Shown here: positions 36,760 through 50,013 of the stretch, piece by piece
Layout: each line of letters opens with the position of its first letter
Position numbering within the stretch: position 1 is the stretch's first letter
NCBI RefSeq assembly: GCF_032854445.1
Contig: NC_088295.1
Span: forward strand, 88,249,836-88,313,835
From: Liolophura sinensis
Taxonomy: Eukaryota > Mollusca > Polyplacophora > Chitonida > Chitonidae
DNA: 64,000 bases
Reading direction: 5' to 3'
The notes under the pieces: generated by a model
What the model saw: only the letters and a program-made list of their open reading frames with translations
Database searches by the model: none
What the model was told of the DNA's origin: nothing
Position numbers and translations under genes: made by a program

Positions 36760-37032
36760 AGTGTTGGCCTCTGTGGCGCAGTTGGTTAGCGTGCTAGTGC
36801 AGCGTAATGACCCAGGGGCTTCTCACAAATGCGGTTGCTGTGAGTTCATGTTCATTTTATGCTGGCTCCCTCTCCGACCATATGTGGGAAGATCTGGCTA
36901 CAACCTACAGGTCGTCGTGGGTTTGCCCCACATTCAGCCCGGTTTCCTCCCGCCATAATTATGGCCACAGTTGTGTAAGTAAAATATTCTTGAGTGGGGC
37001 GAGAAATACCAGTCAAATAAATAAATAAATGG
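36760..37032 (+). mobile_element. SINE family B, full length with target-site duplication
   Basis: Head ggcctctgtggcgcagttgg (36765-36784) with A-box-like TGGCGCAGTTGG; B-box region gtgagttcatgttc (about 36840). Core GGTTTCCTCCCGCCATAATT (about 36939-36958), conserved end aaaatattcttgagtggggc, and an (ATAA)n tail. AAGTGGAA occurs at 36752-36759 and 37033-37040, an 8-bp target-site duplication. This is the most complete family B copy. Confidence 0.9.
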
Positions 37033-37040
37033 AAGTGGAA

Positions 37041-39791
37041 GCCTTTAAAGTGGTGAGCTTTTTGTTACATACACATAGACACAATTCTTTCTTAACGCCA
37101 TTTGTGAAAAGTGTTTGGTGAAGACGTTTTTAATAAATGGACAGTTACCATCTGTTGTTGACTGTACCTGTTTGACATTGTTGTAATGCGTCAATTGTAT
37201 GAGTATATAGAAAGAAGTTTTACAGGTAAATGTAGTCTGACATTCCATTAGGCACCTGCCATAATAGGTAATTACCCTAATTGGTTGACAAATCAAGGAG
37301 ATTAGAGCAGTAAGCAGTGAAACATGTAACTCATTTACATGTACACTTCACTTAAAGCTACTGTACTTGTAGCAAAGTGCGTGCTTTTTGTTCCCAAATG
37401 ATATGACAGTACGGTCATGGTACATGTATTTAGAAATTGCTCCTCAATTATACATGAAGTGTGCGAACAGCCTGCTTTTTGTCTTCTACTTTTTGTGTAT
37501 TTTAATTGTGTGTACTAGGAACATTGAAAACAGCATGATCACACCTTTACTTGTAAATGACTGGTGTTTTTTTTTTCTTGGGGCATTCTGTGTTCTGCAA
37601 GTTACATGGACAAAACATGCACAGTATGTGTGAATGTATATATACGAGTACATTTAAGTTAAGGAAATGTGCTTGCATGCACAATGAATTGCTCTACAAA
37701 GAACATAATGTTTTTTTTGGTGGGGGGGGGGGGGGGCAGAAATAATGGAAATGTTCTGTGGTCTTCAAAATTTAGTGATAGATTATAAATGGACAACTTA
37801 AAGTTAGTATGATGTGCTGGTATAGGTTAAAGTCTGGCCGAATGATGGGCACATTTATATGTTACATGTTGAATTACATGTTGAATGCCTCTGTTGTATC
37901 CACTTTTATGGTGAAGGCATTCTAACTCCGTACAGAATTTTAATATATATATATAATTATAGCCCCAGAGTATAGCTGTTTTGCCTTCTGTGGGATTTTG
38001 TCTGATAAAATCAGGTAAGGTACTGACTTATGTAACTATGGAGATGGAAGAATATTATTTTACCTACTTATATACACTTCTTACATAAGTTATTACAGGA
38101 AGTGTAAACTTCCTGTCATGTATTATTTAATATTTGACAGGTTGTTTTTCAGGCCGTGCTGGAAAGGGACAAAAGTGCAAATGGCTGGTTAAAAAATTAG
38201 GTCATAAAAATTATGGCCTACTGTATTTCATCTAAAGTTTAGCACATACCTGTTAAAATGGTACTTTTGATGCCAACACTCAAGGTTTTTGTTATAAACA
38301 ATATTTTCAACTTCACAAAAAACTACAATAAATGGCTGTATAAGATGGATGAATCAATTAGAATCAAGCAAAATGCTGAACTTCAGGTGGAATAAAGTAT
38401 TTTTTTATTTTTAACAAGGTAGTGTGTGTGTGGAATATATATGCTAGTTGAGAGAGAAATGTGGATAAAACCTGGTTTGCATATAAAGCTTGTGAAAATT
38501 TGACAGGGCATAAATTAGGGCAGCTGTTCAAATAACAACGCAATAATGCCTCACTTCTTTTCCGGTCTGTACATTTTTTAAATCAGATTTGACACATTTA
38601 GTGGTATTTATATTTTAGATATTTAATTTACCAGGTATATATGATATGCAGAAGATAGTGCTGCTGTTTGGCTTGTAGATAATGTACCTACACACTGGTC
38701 TATTCACAGCAACACAATGTTTTTCCTGTGTAACAGTTTAATTCGTTGACTCTTGCAATTAAGGAACAGGTGAGCAGGGAACGAACATGGAATTAGGTGA
38801 TATTGTTGTTGGATAGGATCAGTCTGATTACCTTCCTCACAGGTGTGAAAGTTTGCATTCTTGAACTAGAGAGCTGTTTAAGGACAAAGGCTAGCCAATT
38901 GTAGCTCCCGGCTGTTTTGTCTTTCCCCCATGCAGTTAATCCCTAAGGGTGTTTGTTGTCTCCGAGGTGTTAACCAAGTTGTACTGGAGTGGTCTGGTGG
39001 GTGGGGGGTGAAGGGTGAAGGGGAGAAGCTGTAGAACACAAGGCAGGGCAGACACTGGGATAAAGGCACCTTTATAGACCACATGGTGTCAGGTTGTCTT
39101 TATGACAGCATAGCTACAGCCCTTGCACAGAGACCTATAGTTTAGGGTGTAAAGAAAGTGTGGGCACCACTGGGGAGCTGGCTGATGCAGGGTTAACACA
39201 GGTAATCCACTATCCCAATGATCAGGAAACAAAACTCCAAAGTGTGCCCAGATAAAGACCAGGTAACAGGTGTTTGTACTGTTTGATGTGCTAACTAAAT
39301 GATCATTCCAACAGGGCAAAAGTGTGACTGACTGGTAAACATAAGGTGCTGTATGTAACATAAGGAGTACATTTGCGGATTTAAATGCATCCAGGTAAAT
39401 ACTCTTTTGCATTATGATACTCGCATGAATTGATACACACATGCAAATGTGCATTTACGAATTGGGAAATTTCTGTGGTATCATCTGTGCAGGTAGGTCC
39501 CTTTCAATGGTATGTTAATTGTCAAGGTGAAGTGTCTCTGTGCTCATGTTGATAGGTCTTAATCTATTCCCTTAAAATGTTATATACGTCAGTTTTGTAA
39601 ACGGTGAAACAAATTGTTCCCGTGGCATAAGCAACATTCACATGTCACGATGCAAGTCACTACAGTTGCCACAACAGGGCAAATTGGCAACCACACAGTG
39701 GCAGACAGTGGCCTTTGAAGTTTCAGCTGCTTTTCATGGCCAATAAAATGCCAATATTTCAAAGTAACAATTTCTACGTGGCATTTTCACC
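37041..39791. other. Non-coding gap with poly-G and G-rich runs
   Basis: There are 15 G at 37722-37736, and a G-rich stretch at 38999-39023 with four runs of at least three G (listed separately). A short candidate open block after an acceptor at 38151-38152 ends in TAG at 38200 (16 codons) and is too weak to call. No gene is recognised. Confidence 0.35.
38999..39023 (+). other. Potential G-quadruplex
   Basis: G-runs of 3, 6, 3 and 4 are separated by loops of T, TGAA and TGAA. This meets the usual four-run rule for intramolecular quadruplexes. Confidence 0.5.
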
Positions 39792-39799
39792 TTCTCCAT

Positions 39800-40070
39800 A
39801 CCGGCCCCGATAGCACAGTTGGTAGAGCGTTCGCTTCGGGAGCGGTAGGTCCAGGGTCAATCCTGGATTGAGTCACACCTAAGACCTTAAAAGGGGAAGT
39901 TGTAACTTCCTCGCTTGACGTTCAGCATGAAGGGGATAGTGTAACAACTGGAAATCTGTCCTGCAACAAGGAGGCACATTGCAAGCACTCTTAGGATTCC
40001 TTTGTCATCATATGACTGCATAATTGTTATGTATGACGCTAAACCCCAAGCACTCAATCACTCACTCAGT
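39800..40070 (+). mobile_element. SINE family A, copy 3, with internal deletion and target-site duplication
   Basis: Head GGCCCCGATAGCACAGTTGG (39803-39822), anticodon-arm-like CGCTTCGGGAGCG, B-box-like GGGTCAATCC. Relative to copy 1 it lacks about 93 bases: TGG at 39949-39951 joins sequence found at 5202-5204 to sequence found at 5295-5297. The 3' end and (CACT)n tail are intact. TTCTCCAT at 39792-39799 and 40071-40078 is an 8-bp target-site duplication. Its tRNA-like head is the best preserved of the three and resembles tRNA-Pro (loop TTCGGGA), though the A box is of a more general type. Confidence 0.9.
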
Positions 40071-40078
40071 TTCTCCAT

Positions 40079-43059
40079 TGTTTTTACTATAAGTTACTGC
40101 GAACAGGGACACATTTCCAATGCAGAGTTTCAATGAAACAGATACTTATTGTAGTAAGATTGCTGCTGTTAGGGTAAAGTACAGGCTGTTGAGTGAAAAT
40201 AAGTGACCTGTTGCCTAGATCACTGTTGATCATGATGATGACTTTAAAACTTCTAAATTCCTGTTGTGTGTATTCTAGTTGGCTAAAATGATAAATGATG
40301 GATTTTAGAAACACAGTTACATGTATACCAACCACTGATCAAAGCATTAGTTTTTACAGAATTCGGCTGAAGCTTTTCAACGTTTCCAAACCTCGCCAAA
40401 TGTTGCCAGTTCCAGTTCTTAGGAAACCATAACATTAATAAACAATTAATATCTTAAATTCTAATTTTCCCATTTTTTGGTGTAAATTTGTCTGGTGTCA
40501 GAAGTAGTTTATGCTAATATTTCAAAATGGGCTTGCCTCTGGGTGTACATGCAGACCTAGCTTAGTACATCAAACAATGGGAAATGACATGGTTTTGTTA
40601 GGCTTAGCTTGATTTTTCTGATATAACTCGGCTGGATGTATGTGCTTTTTATTTGTTTTCTATGAAATGTAACCATGTTACAGCTAGAGACAACAGGTAC
40701 TAGAATTTCATTTGTGAAAAAATATGTCTGTGCTGGCTTCATGTGGGCATAGGTGTGTGCATATACATGTGTAGGTACTCTCCATTCACATATGTATCCC
40801 TTATTAACTATTGACAATTATTATACTAAAGTTGTATGGGCCATTTCCAGCTTTCAGAATATGATCTAGGGCAGTCTAGTCTACCAGTCTCCCCCCACCT
40901 CAATTTCCCTTCCCTCTTAAAGGATGCATGAAAAGGAAGTATAAAACAGGGACTATGTTTCTATGCTAAATGAAGAAAATTATGACTGGGAATTTGTGTT
41001 AAATCAATTTCATTTTGGGTGTATTTTTATGTGTGTTAATTACTCCTCTGTATTATGCATAGTTTCTGTCAACGGTTGGATTTTTTCAGAAATTACATCA
41101 TTGTTGATCTGGCTCGGAATTTGGTGAACACTCTCAAAGTGCTCCAAGCCTTTGAACCGTGTCGCTACAGTAAACCTGAACACAGATGCTGTATGGCTTC
41201 TTTGGGTCAGCATTGTGCCGGCCTTGCGCCCCTACAACCACCCCCATTCGGTCTGTTCCCCACACTTCGGCCCCCTTTCGACCAGACTCGTTCGGTGTGT
41301 CCCCACAAAGTTCCTTTTAAAAAGAGATCAGCGTTGACGTCGCCGCTACAAGCTACTTCATTCCCTAACTGATCCCTGGAGCCTTAAGAAAACTGTACTT
41401 TGAAGCTGGTTTACCTTGCCAAAGTGAAAGCTGATAAATTTGTTTGTACTGTTATATGTTACTACACATGATAACCTGCACATTAAGAAATAAAACCAAA
41501 GCGTTTCATGTATCCTTTAAGCCCAGTTTGGATATGAAACTTTTAAGATACATAAGATGGCATATAGGTGTAATAATCCTGGTTTTAAAATTTTGGGAGG
41601 AAGTATTTAAGTGTTTGAGTCTCTGAGTTTTCTCACCATTCAGAACAGTGGGGCTGTACTAAATTTCATCAGTTTATACGATGTTGGGCTCCTAAGTTGA
41701 CCAGGTAAATGGCAAAACTAAAGTTTAACTGGCTAACATTAATTGGCGGCAGTTAGGCTGATAGTGTAGGAAATTGCTGACTCATTTTATAATTTGAATA
41801 CTAATGACATTTTGTTTTATTTTACATAATTTGATTATTAAGCAAATTAAATATTCTATACAGCAGTAACTTGGTTATAATCAGGGACCATCTGTGAAAG
41901 GCCACTATGGGAGAGTCCATAACGTGGCAGGCTGTACCACATCATCTGGACTTCATTAGTATCATGGTCTTTGTCCTACTTGTTATGAACTTTTCATTGT
42001 TATGTTTACATTTTTGATCTGGCTTTAGTGTTTTTGACAATAGGCCCAATCAGAGTTTCTGGGGACTCACCAGTTCACCCAGATAAGTGATTGGACTTAT
42101 GTCATAAAACTCTAAATGTGGAGTTAATCTAAATGCATGTTGCCATAAACCAATTTTATCGCCTTAGGAGAGGCAGTAAGGCAAAATTGAGTACTAAACA
42201 TCAGCTTTATTGTAGTAGTGGTACTGCTGTTTGTTTATTATTGATGATGTTTCATAGGAGTTGCGTTTTATAGATGCTATAAAAGATAACTTGTTCAAGA
42301 TAATTGTTGGTTGATTGCTGCATTTAATTTTTGCATGAAGTTTAAATTTTAGCAGTTTAATGTGCATCCTATATTTGTGGATCTTGGATGCCTTTTAGGT
42401 CGTTTTAAAAACTATCATTTGATTGAAATTTGATCACCTTTGTTTGTGAAGCTGGAGGGTGAAAAGTGATTGGTGGCATGCCATTCTCTGACTCACCCAA
42501 GACTCTGTAAGCGTTTTGTTAAAGTTGCTTTAAGCGTGACGATTTTGCTTTTTGCTCTCTGTAGCAGCCGGAAAAGAATTTTTTATACTTAAAAGCCTCG
42601 CAAGTGGACTTTGAATCATCTAAACCACAGACTGAAGTAACAACATTTCACGCACAATTATGTCTATTTGACGGTTTGAAATATGATTGATAAAAGTCTG
42701 AAGTAAATCGGGTGGGGAGAATGTTGATTTTGTTAGAGACAATGTGATTACTGTAGCTAGTGGGAACTCCAGATTGTCATCATAGCACATAGCCATGGAG
42801 GAGAGAGGGAGGATGATGTGGAGAAAGTGACGTAACATGAAATAGAATTAACACCGCACATCCATAACTAGGGCTAATGTCGGTTTAATTTGTCCGAGCC
42901 AGAGAGGAAATCAATTAGAGTGGCAGTGGCATGACACATCCGAACAAATCACCAAGAAGTTTCAACCTTGTCAGATCTTTAGCTGTTACTCTTGGAATGC
43001 TCCATGAACACAAGGCCACCGTTAGAAGCACCCCCCCTGAGGGTGTACAGCTTCTGTAG
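40079..43059. other. Non-coding gap with an isolated CpG-rich patch
   Basis: No gene is recognised. The patch at about 41157-41352 is listed separately. The plus-strand frames 41055-41372 and 41152-41337 overlap it in different frames; neither has a domain. Confidence 0.35.
41157..41352. other. Isolated CpG-rich patch
   Basis: About a dozen CpGs occur in 190 bases (for example ATTCGGTC, CTTCGGCC, CTCGTTCGG, GACGTCGCCGC), whereas surrounding stretches of similar length have almost none. CGCTACA occurs at 41163-41169 and 41344-41350, near the two edges. It could be a recent insertion, an unmethylated regulatory element or an exon. Two plus-strand frames are open through it. Confidence 0.5.
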
Positions 43060-43274
43060 CCTTGTGGCATAAGAAGGGAGCAGCTCATGGCAAACTTGTC
43101 GACCTCATGGCTTTGTTAGATGCCCTGCAGGATGACCGTATGGCAGACGGCTGCAACAGTCACCCAATCCTAGCCTGTCCGGATCTTTATCAGGAAAACT
43201 TGTCTCTGGACGATAAGCTGATTGGATTGGATTGGATGATGCCTGTCATTGATTGGCTATTGCACTTCAAGTAA
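43060..43274 (+). other. Weak terminal-exon candidate
   Basis: After an acceptor-like tacagcttctgtag (AG at 43058-43059) an open frame of 70 codons ends in TAA at 43272-43274. It reads, for example, KLVDLMALLDALQDDRMADG and LYQENLSLDDKLIGLDWMMP, with several CpGs that stand out against CpG-poor surroundings. I recognise no family. Chance cannot be excluded. Confidence 0.2.
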
Positions 43275-44852
43275 AAAAGACTTAATTTTGAGAATTGTGT
43301 TGTGTTTTCCCCAAATTTGATCGTTTGAAGTAAATGAAATTAATTTCTGATAACTGAATTGATTTGTTGGCAGTAGCCTTAATTGAGAACAATAAATACA
43401 GCTTTCCGTGTTAGTTTATCAAGTGAAGAACAAAAGTTTGCACCCTTTTTAAACTCTACACCTGTGTATATGTGGTTTACCAGTTCACAAAGAAAATAAC
43501 TTCTTGTACGGGTACAAGAAAATTAGTTTTGCCATTTACATTTGTTGTATGTTGATTTGGTGGTGTTTGATGATCACTTATTAGAGGTGGCAGGGCTGGA
43601 GTGTTGGGGAGGGAGACAGGAGTTAAGGAGCTTGTCTCTGGTCCCACTGGCATTGTGACAGCACCTCGGGACTTCTGATGTGTCACACATTTTTTGTCAC
43701 CACTGTCAATCCGAGAGGATAAAACACTGTTGTAATTTGCTAATTGCTTTGCTGCATGCTGAAGGGCTTGCCTGGAGTATTGGGCTAGAATCATCCAGAT
43801 GGTCTTACCTTCGACAGCATTCCTCCTTGCAGGATTCCATCTTGGCACAGGAAATCTGTAAAGTGCTGGAATTATTTAGAAGGCGGAAACTTTTGTTGCA
43901 ACCTCTCGGTGCGTGGTGGTCTCGCTTTATGTTAGCTCAGGCTATAAACTGGTCATTTAATCTCAATAATTAGAGATTATTGTCTGGATTGCTGGCATCC
44001 TTGGTTCTGTGGACATTGCGTGTCAGTCACCTTTGTTCACAAGGACGTTTCCAAGTTTGATCGGTCTGAACATCTTTGGAAAATCTTTGACGTGTAAAAC
44101 ATTTTAATTAATGATTCAGGATTTGTAATGACGGCTGGTGCTTGACATTGATTTCTCCTGGGGAAACGTTAGACTCCGTCACACTGGAGGTGAAACAACA
44201 GAGTCTCCTTTAAGTACTGGAATTGTGGCTATCAAGTTCCAAATGTAGGCAAGGAAATCAAAATAAAACCATGGATGTTTTCATCATCGTTCTGTCCAAT
44301 GCTTACATTTACTTGCTAGAAATCTTCTGTTTAGTGTGTAAGAGGGATAGTTTGTGGTACCTGATAGATTCTGTAAGCTTTGATATGGGAAGTCAAGTAG
44401 TGCTTAATTGAAAAGAGCATTGTTTATCAGTGTTAGGTATGGTTTAGGATATAATCACAAAGTTTGTGAGCTTGATAAAGGTTAAACATCATATATCCCT
44501 CACTTAGAAAGCAATGCACACTGACACATTTACAGCTTAGATATTTTCCAGGAGAGATTTTATTCCCTGGTGTGGCTTTTCGATCATCTAAAAGTCTGGA
44601 TGTATTGAAGGGAGACAGCTTTTGTGTGTTTATTTATTTATGTGATGTCACTGCCTTAGTAGGTGAGAGATGATGGGTGGGTGGGTGGGGGAAGAGAGGC
44701 TAAGTACAGTGTGGGCCCTAGGAGGGAGATTGGGAGTGAAAAGCTGCCTCTAGGGGAAAGAACAGACTGAGGTAAAAAGTGGTTTGTAGTCGAATGAGTC
44801 ATTGCAGTTTTTGCTGTCTCTTTACTGAGTTTCCAAATCTAGCTATGCGGCG
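43275..44852. other. Non-coding gap
   Basis: It contains the dyad TAATCTC-aataatta-GAGATTA at 43958-43979 and a G-quadruplex motif at 44675-44691. The frames 43477-43848 (minus) and 43680-43973 (plus) overlap and show no domain. Confidence 0.35.
44675..44691 (+). other. Canonical G-quadruplex motif
   Basis: GGGTGGGTGGGTGGGGG has four G-runs with single-T loops. That is the arrangement known to give very stable parallel quadruplexes. Confidence 0.7.
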
Positions 44853-45016
44853 CAGGGAGAAAGAAGTGAGGACTAAACCCTGAATATTCATTCTGTTCCT
44901 CCTGTATACAGGCTGTAAGTAAACCAGCTAATGACAGGGAGAAAGAAGTGAGGACTAAACCCTGAATATTCATTCTGTTCCTCCTGTATGCAGGCTGTAA
45001 GTAAACCAGCTAATGA
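44853..45016. repeat. 82-bp direct tandem duplication, two copies
   Basis: Copies at 44853-44934 and 44935-45016 differ at one position that I can see (TATACAGG versus TATGCAGG). Each contains a donor-like CTGTAAGTAAA. The near identity points to a recent event. Confidence 0.95.
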
Positions 45017-48000
45017 CAGAAGCTGGTGTTGTCCATTATCGTGCTCTTGTGAAATTTTTACCAAAAAAGTTTGGTACTGGTATAAAATTTTGGTTCAGTA
45101 AACTCTGTCAAATGGAATGTTATAATTTTGTTACAGATAACTTTTGGATGTGTGTGTCAGTGTAATCGACATCTTTTGTTTGCGATACTTATAATTGTTT
45201 TATTGGTAGATGGAGAAGAGTGCATTTGTGTGCACATTCCTGAATTGGTTTGGGCTTTTGAATGTCAAAAGTAAGTGCACTGTGCATATGTACTTTAACT
45301 GTTTCATGTACATGTATGCCAGCAGTATCAATTTTTTCTGAACTTTTTTATCAGAAATATTTCACAGTCTTTAGTGTCTGGTCATGTGGTGAATTCTTCG
45401 GAAAAAAAAAGTCTGACTCATTTTTGAAAATAATACTGCTTGTTATCAACAAACTAGCTATGGTTCTTGTGTGTAAAAGGGAAAAGTTGTGTGTGTTGCT
45501 TTTGGAGTTAGTGTTTGACAGATATTGTCTATGAAAGTGACACAGGATGTATGACAAACACAGAGTGAAACTGGAGTGGAAGGTGATACCCGGCCTGTGT
45601 GCATGTCAACTTTGACAAACTGACTCAACAGCTGTGTTAAAGGGTTGTGGACTGCACATGGCAGAAAGCCCTCAGGCAGTCTGGGATGTCCCAGATGTTA
45701 ATAACTGTACAGAAATGTGGTGGACTTACATCATTGCTCTCTGACACACTCTCTCTCTAGAGGAAGCCATTTATAAACTGCCTGTAAAGGGCTTATGCTG
45801 ATGGATGACATTGTACGGAATACACCATCACCTTGTTATGCAATACTGTCTCAAAAACTTTAACATATTTTCGGTGGACAGTTTTGGGAAGGCATTTGTA
45901 GTTTTAGATCAGAAACTGGATTACAGATAAGCCATACTCTAATCAACTTATCATTAAGTGTTAATCAGGTGTTGAAGGAAAGGTCATCATGTCAGGGAAC
46001 GTCATTACCTGTATTTACAAGTATCTACTGACTCCCTGGCTGTGGAGGTAAATGATCTCCACAGAAATTGATTTGCTTTCTGATCTGTCTCCAGAACAAC
46101 TGCCATGGATAAAAAAACAGCAGCAGCAGACAGTTAAAGTAAATAAATAGTTAAATAAAGTATATTCTGAATGCATACATCTATTTGAAGGCATTCCACT
46201 ATGCGACTCTTTCGCAACAAAAGAGGTTTTGAATTGATGATGAAGAGACCAGCTTGTTGATGACTTTACATCTCATAATTTGTTTTATTATATTTTTACA
46301 GCTTTTGCTTTCTATTTTTTAGAAGAAAATTTGTGTTGAATTTCTTGTGGCCTCCTATACTGAACACATTCCTGTGATGGTCATTGCTTTGACAGCTGGT
46401 GAACTGACATAGCTCAGAGAGTTTCAGTCATTATATCTGGATTTGTCAGTCTTTATTTTGCAACTAATACAGATGGAGAATGACATATGTTTAAACAGAT
46501 TAGTTAAAAAGTTACCTTCTAATGTTTAGACTGTAGACGGAGACATTTGAAAAGCTCAGTGTTGGAACTCAGATCTACAAATGATGAAAATATGAGGGAA
46601 AGGCTAAGCATGGTTGTGTCAACAATCACATGGCTGGATTATAATGTAAAATTTGAAGCAAAAAGATTGAGAGTAATAATGATGATGATGAAGATATATT
46701 ATATTTTTATTGTATAAATACAGATCTACAAACTTTGTAAGGGCCTTAACCATGATTTTTGAATGATACCCTTAAAACAAAGTAACCAGAAAAGAAAATG
46801 GTAAAACTTTAGTGCATGTGTATTGTAAATAGCAAGGTTTGATCATTGACTACTTATGGATGAAAAGAGGTTGATCTGAACTCACTGCTTCCAGGAATGT
46901 GCTATTTACTGAAGATTTGCAGGGTGTTCAATTTTATGTACGTTAAATCTTGAAATATATCTTTTGTACACTAACTTCCCAGTTTGCTAACTTATTTTTC
47001 ACACAGGTGGGATGCACCTTGTATTACGTGGTATTTATCAATCTGCAGAGTTTTAAACTGTGATAGACCTGAGGTCAGGGTGTCATCACTTTAGTTGAAG
47101 TGTGAAAGATGAACAGCCTGTGTCATCTGATGCTGGGTGTGATACCATTTAAAACACATCTGAGGCTCTGAGATTGGCCCATGTGATGACTATACATGAA
47201 GCCTTGGTTTGGGGAGAGGGGGGATAATGGGTGGGGTTTGTGTATGCCCAGTCCTGCCCTGGGCTGAGGTATCATTGCGGCTTTGCTCCTTAAGGGTCTT
47301 GTTAGTACATTTCAAAAGAAAAGTGGGCTTTTTGGGTGGGAGCAGAATCAAATTGGGAATGTCTGGTATTAGGCAGTGCTTTTCTTTGGGGACAGCGGAT
47401 GTATGAATGTTCTCTGATGGAAGCCTGCTGGCTCAAACTAATAAGGCCAAGCTGACAATTATGAACGGCCTAGAATATGGTTTCAATTTCTGATGATCTC
47501 GAAATTCTGAGCATTCTGTCTGCGGCAGAATTGAGTTTACGCTGCCCAGTCAGATAGGCAGTTATGGATTTTTTCCTCCACCTCTGGAAGTATTTTTGTT
47601 GTGCTCATGGAGTACACATGGGACAGAATGGGCCCAGTGTGCTTGTCCTCCTCTCTCAGGGTGACAGTTTGAATATGGCCGTTCCAATAGCCTGGCTCCC
47701 TGCTTGTCTTCTCTGTCTATCCCCAATCTCCCCTCTTGCAATTGTCTCAGTTTTCCGCTTGATTGTCCAAGGACATGTAAAGTTATGAAGTCTCTGTGCA
47801 GATTTCAATTCGGATGGTGGCAGGAACTGTTTGGATAGGCTGTCTTCTGGCCTAGGATGAAGCCCCTGCTGAAGCAATATTAGCTGATGGAATCCTCATC
47901 TGTGAGCTTTATTCTCTGACATTGCACTTTCTGTAAGATGGGTGGGTGTACATGCTGTCCTATCCCAGACTGTGGTATATCCCTGGTCCATGACCCGAGC

Positions 48001-50013
48001 TGCCTTGTTTTCAAACACCCAAAACCTCTGGTGTGTCTTATCTTTAAAGCTCCCATTAAATTTAGGTTTATCTGTTGAAGGAACTCTTGGCTGGTGTGTT
48101 TCGCTATTGATAGAGACCTGTGATAAAGTCTATGGAGATTTCTGTTGAAACATTTCTGGATAATCTAGACATGTGTTTGGACATTCAGTGTGCTGCTTAA
48201 GTGTGGGGATGAACTTTTTACCATCCACAGCCCCCAAGATGTCCATGTTTAATTTATTTAAAGAGACTGAAATGTTTAGTTGCCAGAGATCTTAGTGTGA
48301 AGTATCTACAGACTTGACTGTTAGCACTTTACAGCTGTCACTATATGTATGTACCTCATCACAAGAAAACACTTTAAAAATGTTTAAATGAAGTTCAAAT
48401 AGAATTATTTATGGTTATATGGTTTCAGTCTTTTAGTGCATTTGATTATGAAAGTGCTAAGGCTTTGTCTTTGGTGGATTTTTTGTTTGCCAAGCTTTTG
48501 AGAAATAAACCATCTGAAAAGTTGTGGCATGGTACAATGTGTTAGCAGGGGCATTGTGAGAAATATCTCTTCAGTGTATGTAGATTGAGTGTGTTAGAAT
48601 AGGGATGTCAGTTCTGGTACATGCTCCATATGGCTGGAGTGGTGGTCTGGTAATCTGCTACCCAGTCATTGCTACATAGCTGTGGGCGTATGTGCCAAAG
48701 GGTTATCTGCTCTTTGCACTACCTTTGTCTAGGCTTGGGCTGGGTGTGGCTGCTGGCCCTGTGATCTCTGTGTTCCTCCCTGATACTTGTATAGCCTCAT
48801 GGTCCTCCATATTTCCATCTTGGCCTCACCCCAAACTGTCCATACATCATCACAGGGCATTGCCTTAATAGCAGTTATGTGACCCAGACTCCATACTTTT
48901 CCTGTCACAAAATTGGCCATGATGCCAGACATATTTCCATGTCAAGGTCTGCATGGCCTTTGATATCACAAAAATGTAACCCTTTATCCAAGTGTGTACA
49001 GTTGTGGCAGTGTTTATTGGTGTATATGGTAAGTTTGCGGTAGGGAGTGATGGTGGAGGGGGGGCTGCTTTACTTAGTGTGTATAACCCTGGAGGGTCAG
49101 AACCAGCCTGGGGCTGCAGCTTTCCTCATGACTGTACTGGGGGTGATTTATCCACCCAGCTAACCTGTGATCATACCCTTCCTCTGCTTTCAGGTGGTTA
49201 TCATCAGCCCTTTTGAAATCTCTAATTTTACATTCCCAGAAATTATTTGTGTAAGATAACAGATTGTTGATGTAACGGGTTTTTCTGGTGTTCCCCTGTG
49301 TGGAGAGGGTAATGCTGGGTTAGGCACCCCCCCCCCTCCAACCCACACTGCTCAGTGATGACATGTTGTGATGTGGTTGGGTAGAGCCTGTCTGATTAAT
49401 GATAGGTGTTGTGTGGTTAATTGTAAACAGGAGAATTCTGGCAGGGGCCCTGTGAGCTGGGGGCCATTCTTACCTCTGTGAGTCAGCTGATGAGGTAATA
49501 ACACAGGGTGATACATGCCTGTTGTGAACCACCAGTGACAGTAATATCTGCCCCAGCCCTCCCAGATCCCCAATCAGACCTCTCTTGAGCTCTAAGGATT
49601 AACCCCAACATAAATCTGACCACAGTTTGTTAACTGAGCTAGAATTCCCTAAATGCCTTGTGCATATAATATTAGGATTTCTTGCACACATGACCAATAT
49701 TTCATAAACATAGTGACTGGACTCCCAAGATGAATTTGTGAGAGTATAAACAGTGTAATTTAGAACAAGTAGGATTCCATTGCAGTAGGTTGCAAATTTA
49801 CAGTTGTGCGGGAGAAGACAGTGATATTAAATATAGGCCTCTGAAGTTCACTAAGTGTTTAACAAATGGAGTGAGCCATATTGGATACATGTAGCCAGTG
49901 AGCAGCCAATACCACTGGAGTTTTAACACCACCTATAGGGTGAGGTGAAAGGATGTGGTGTTGGTTTGGCTTCAATAATGAAATCAAGGTGAGAAATTGG
50001 AGCAATCAAAGTA
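45017..50013. other. Non-coding gap, nothing recognised
   Basis: Five kilobases of T/G-rich, CpG-poor DNA; for example 46801-46920 has no CpG at all. A C-run lies at 49327-49336. The frames at 47209-47406, 47564-47788 and 47942-48148 (plus) and their minus-strand shadows show no domain. Confidence 0.4.

Noticed and set aside
39803-39875. Functional tRNA gene
   Set aside because: The head has A- and B-box-like parts and a tRNA-Pro-like anticodon arm, but it does not close an acceptor stem and continues into a SINE body with tail and target-site duplication. The same applies to the heads at 5054, 18311, 14540 and 36765.
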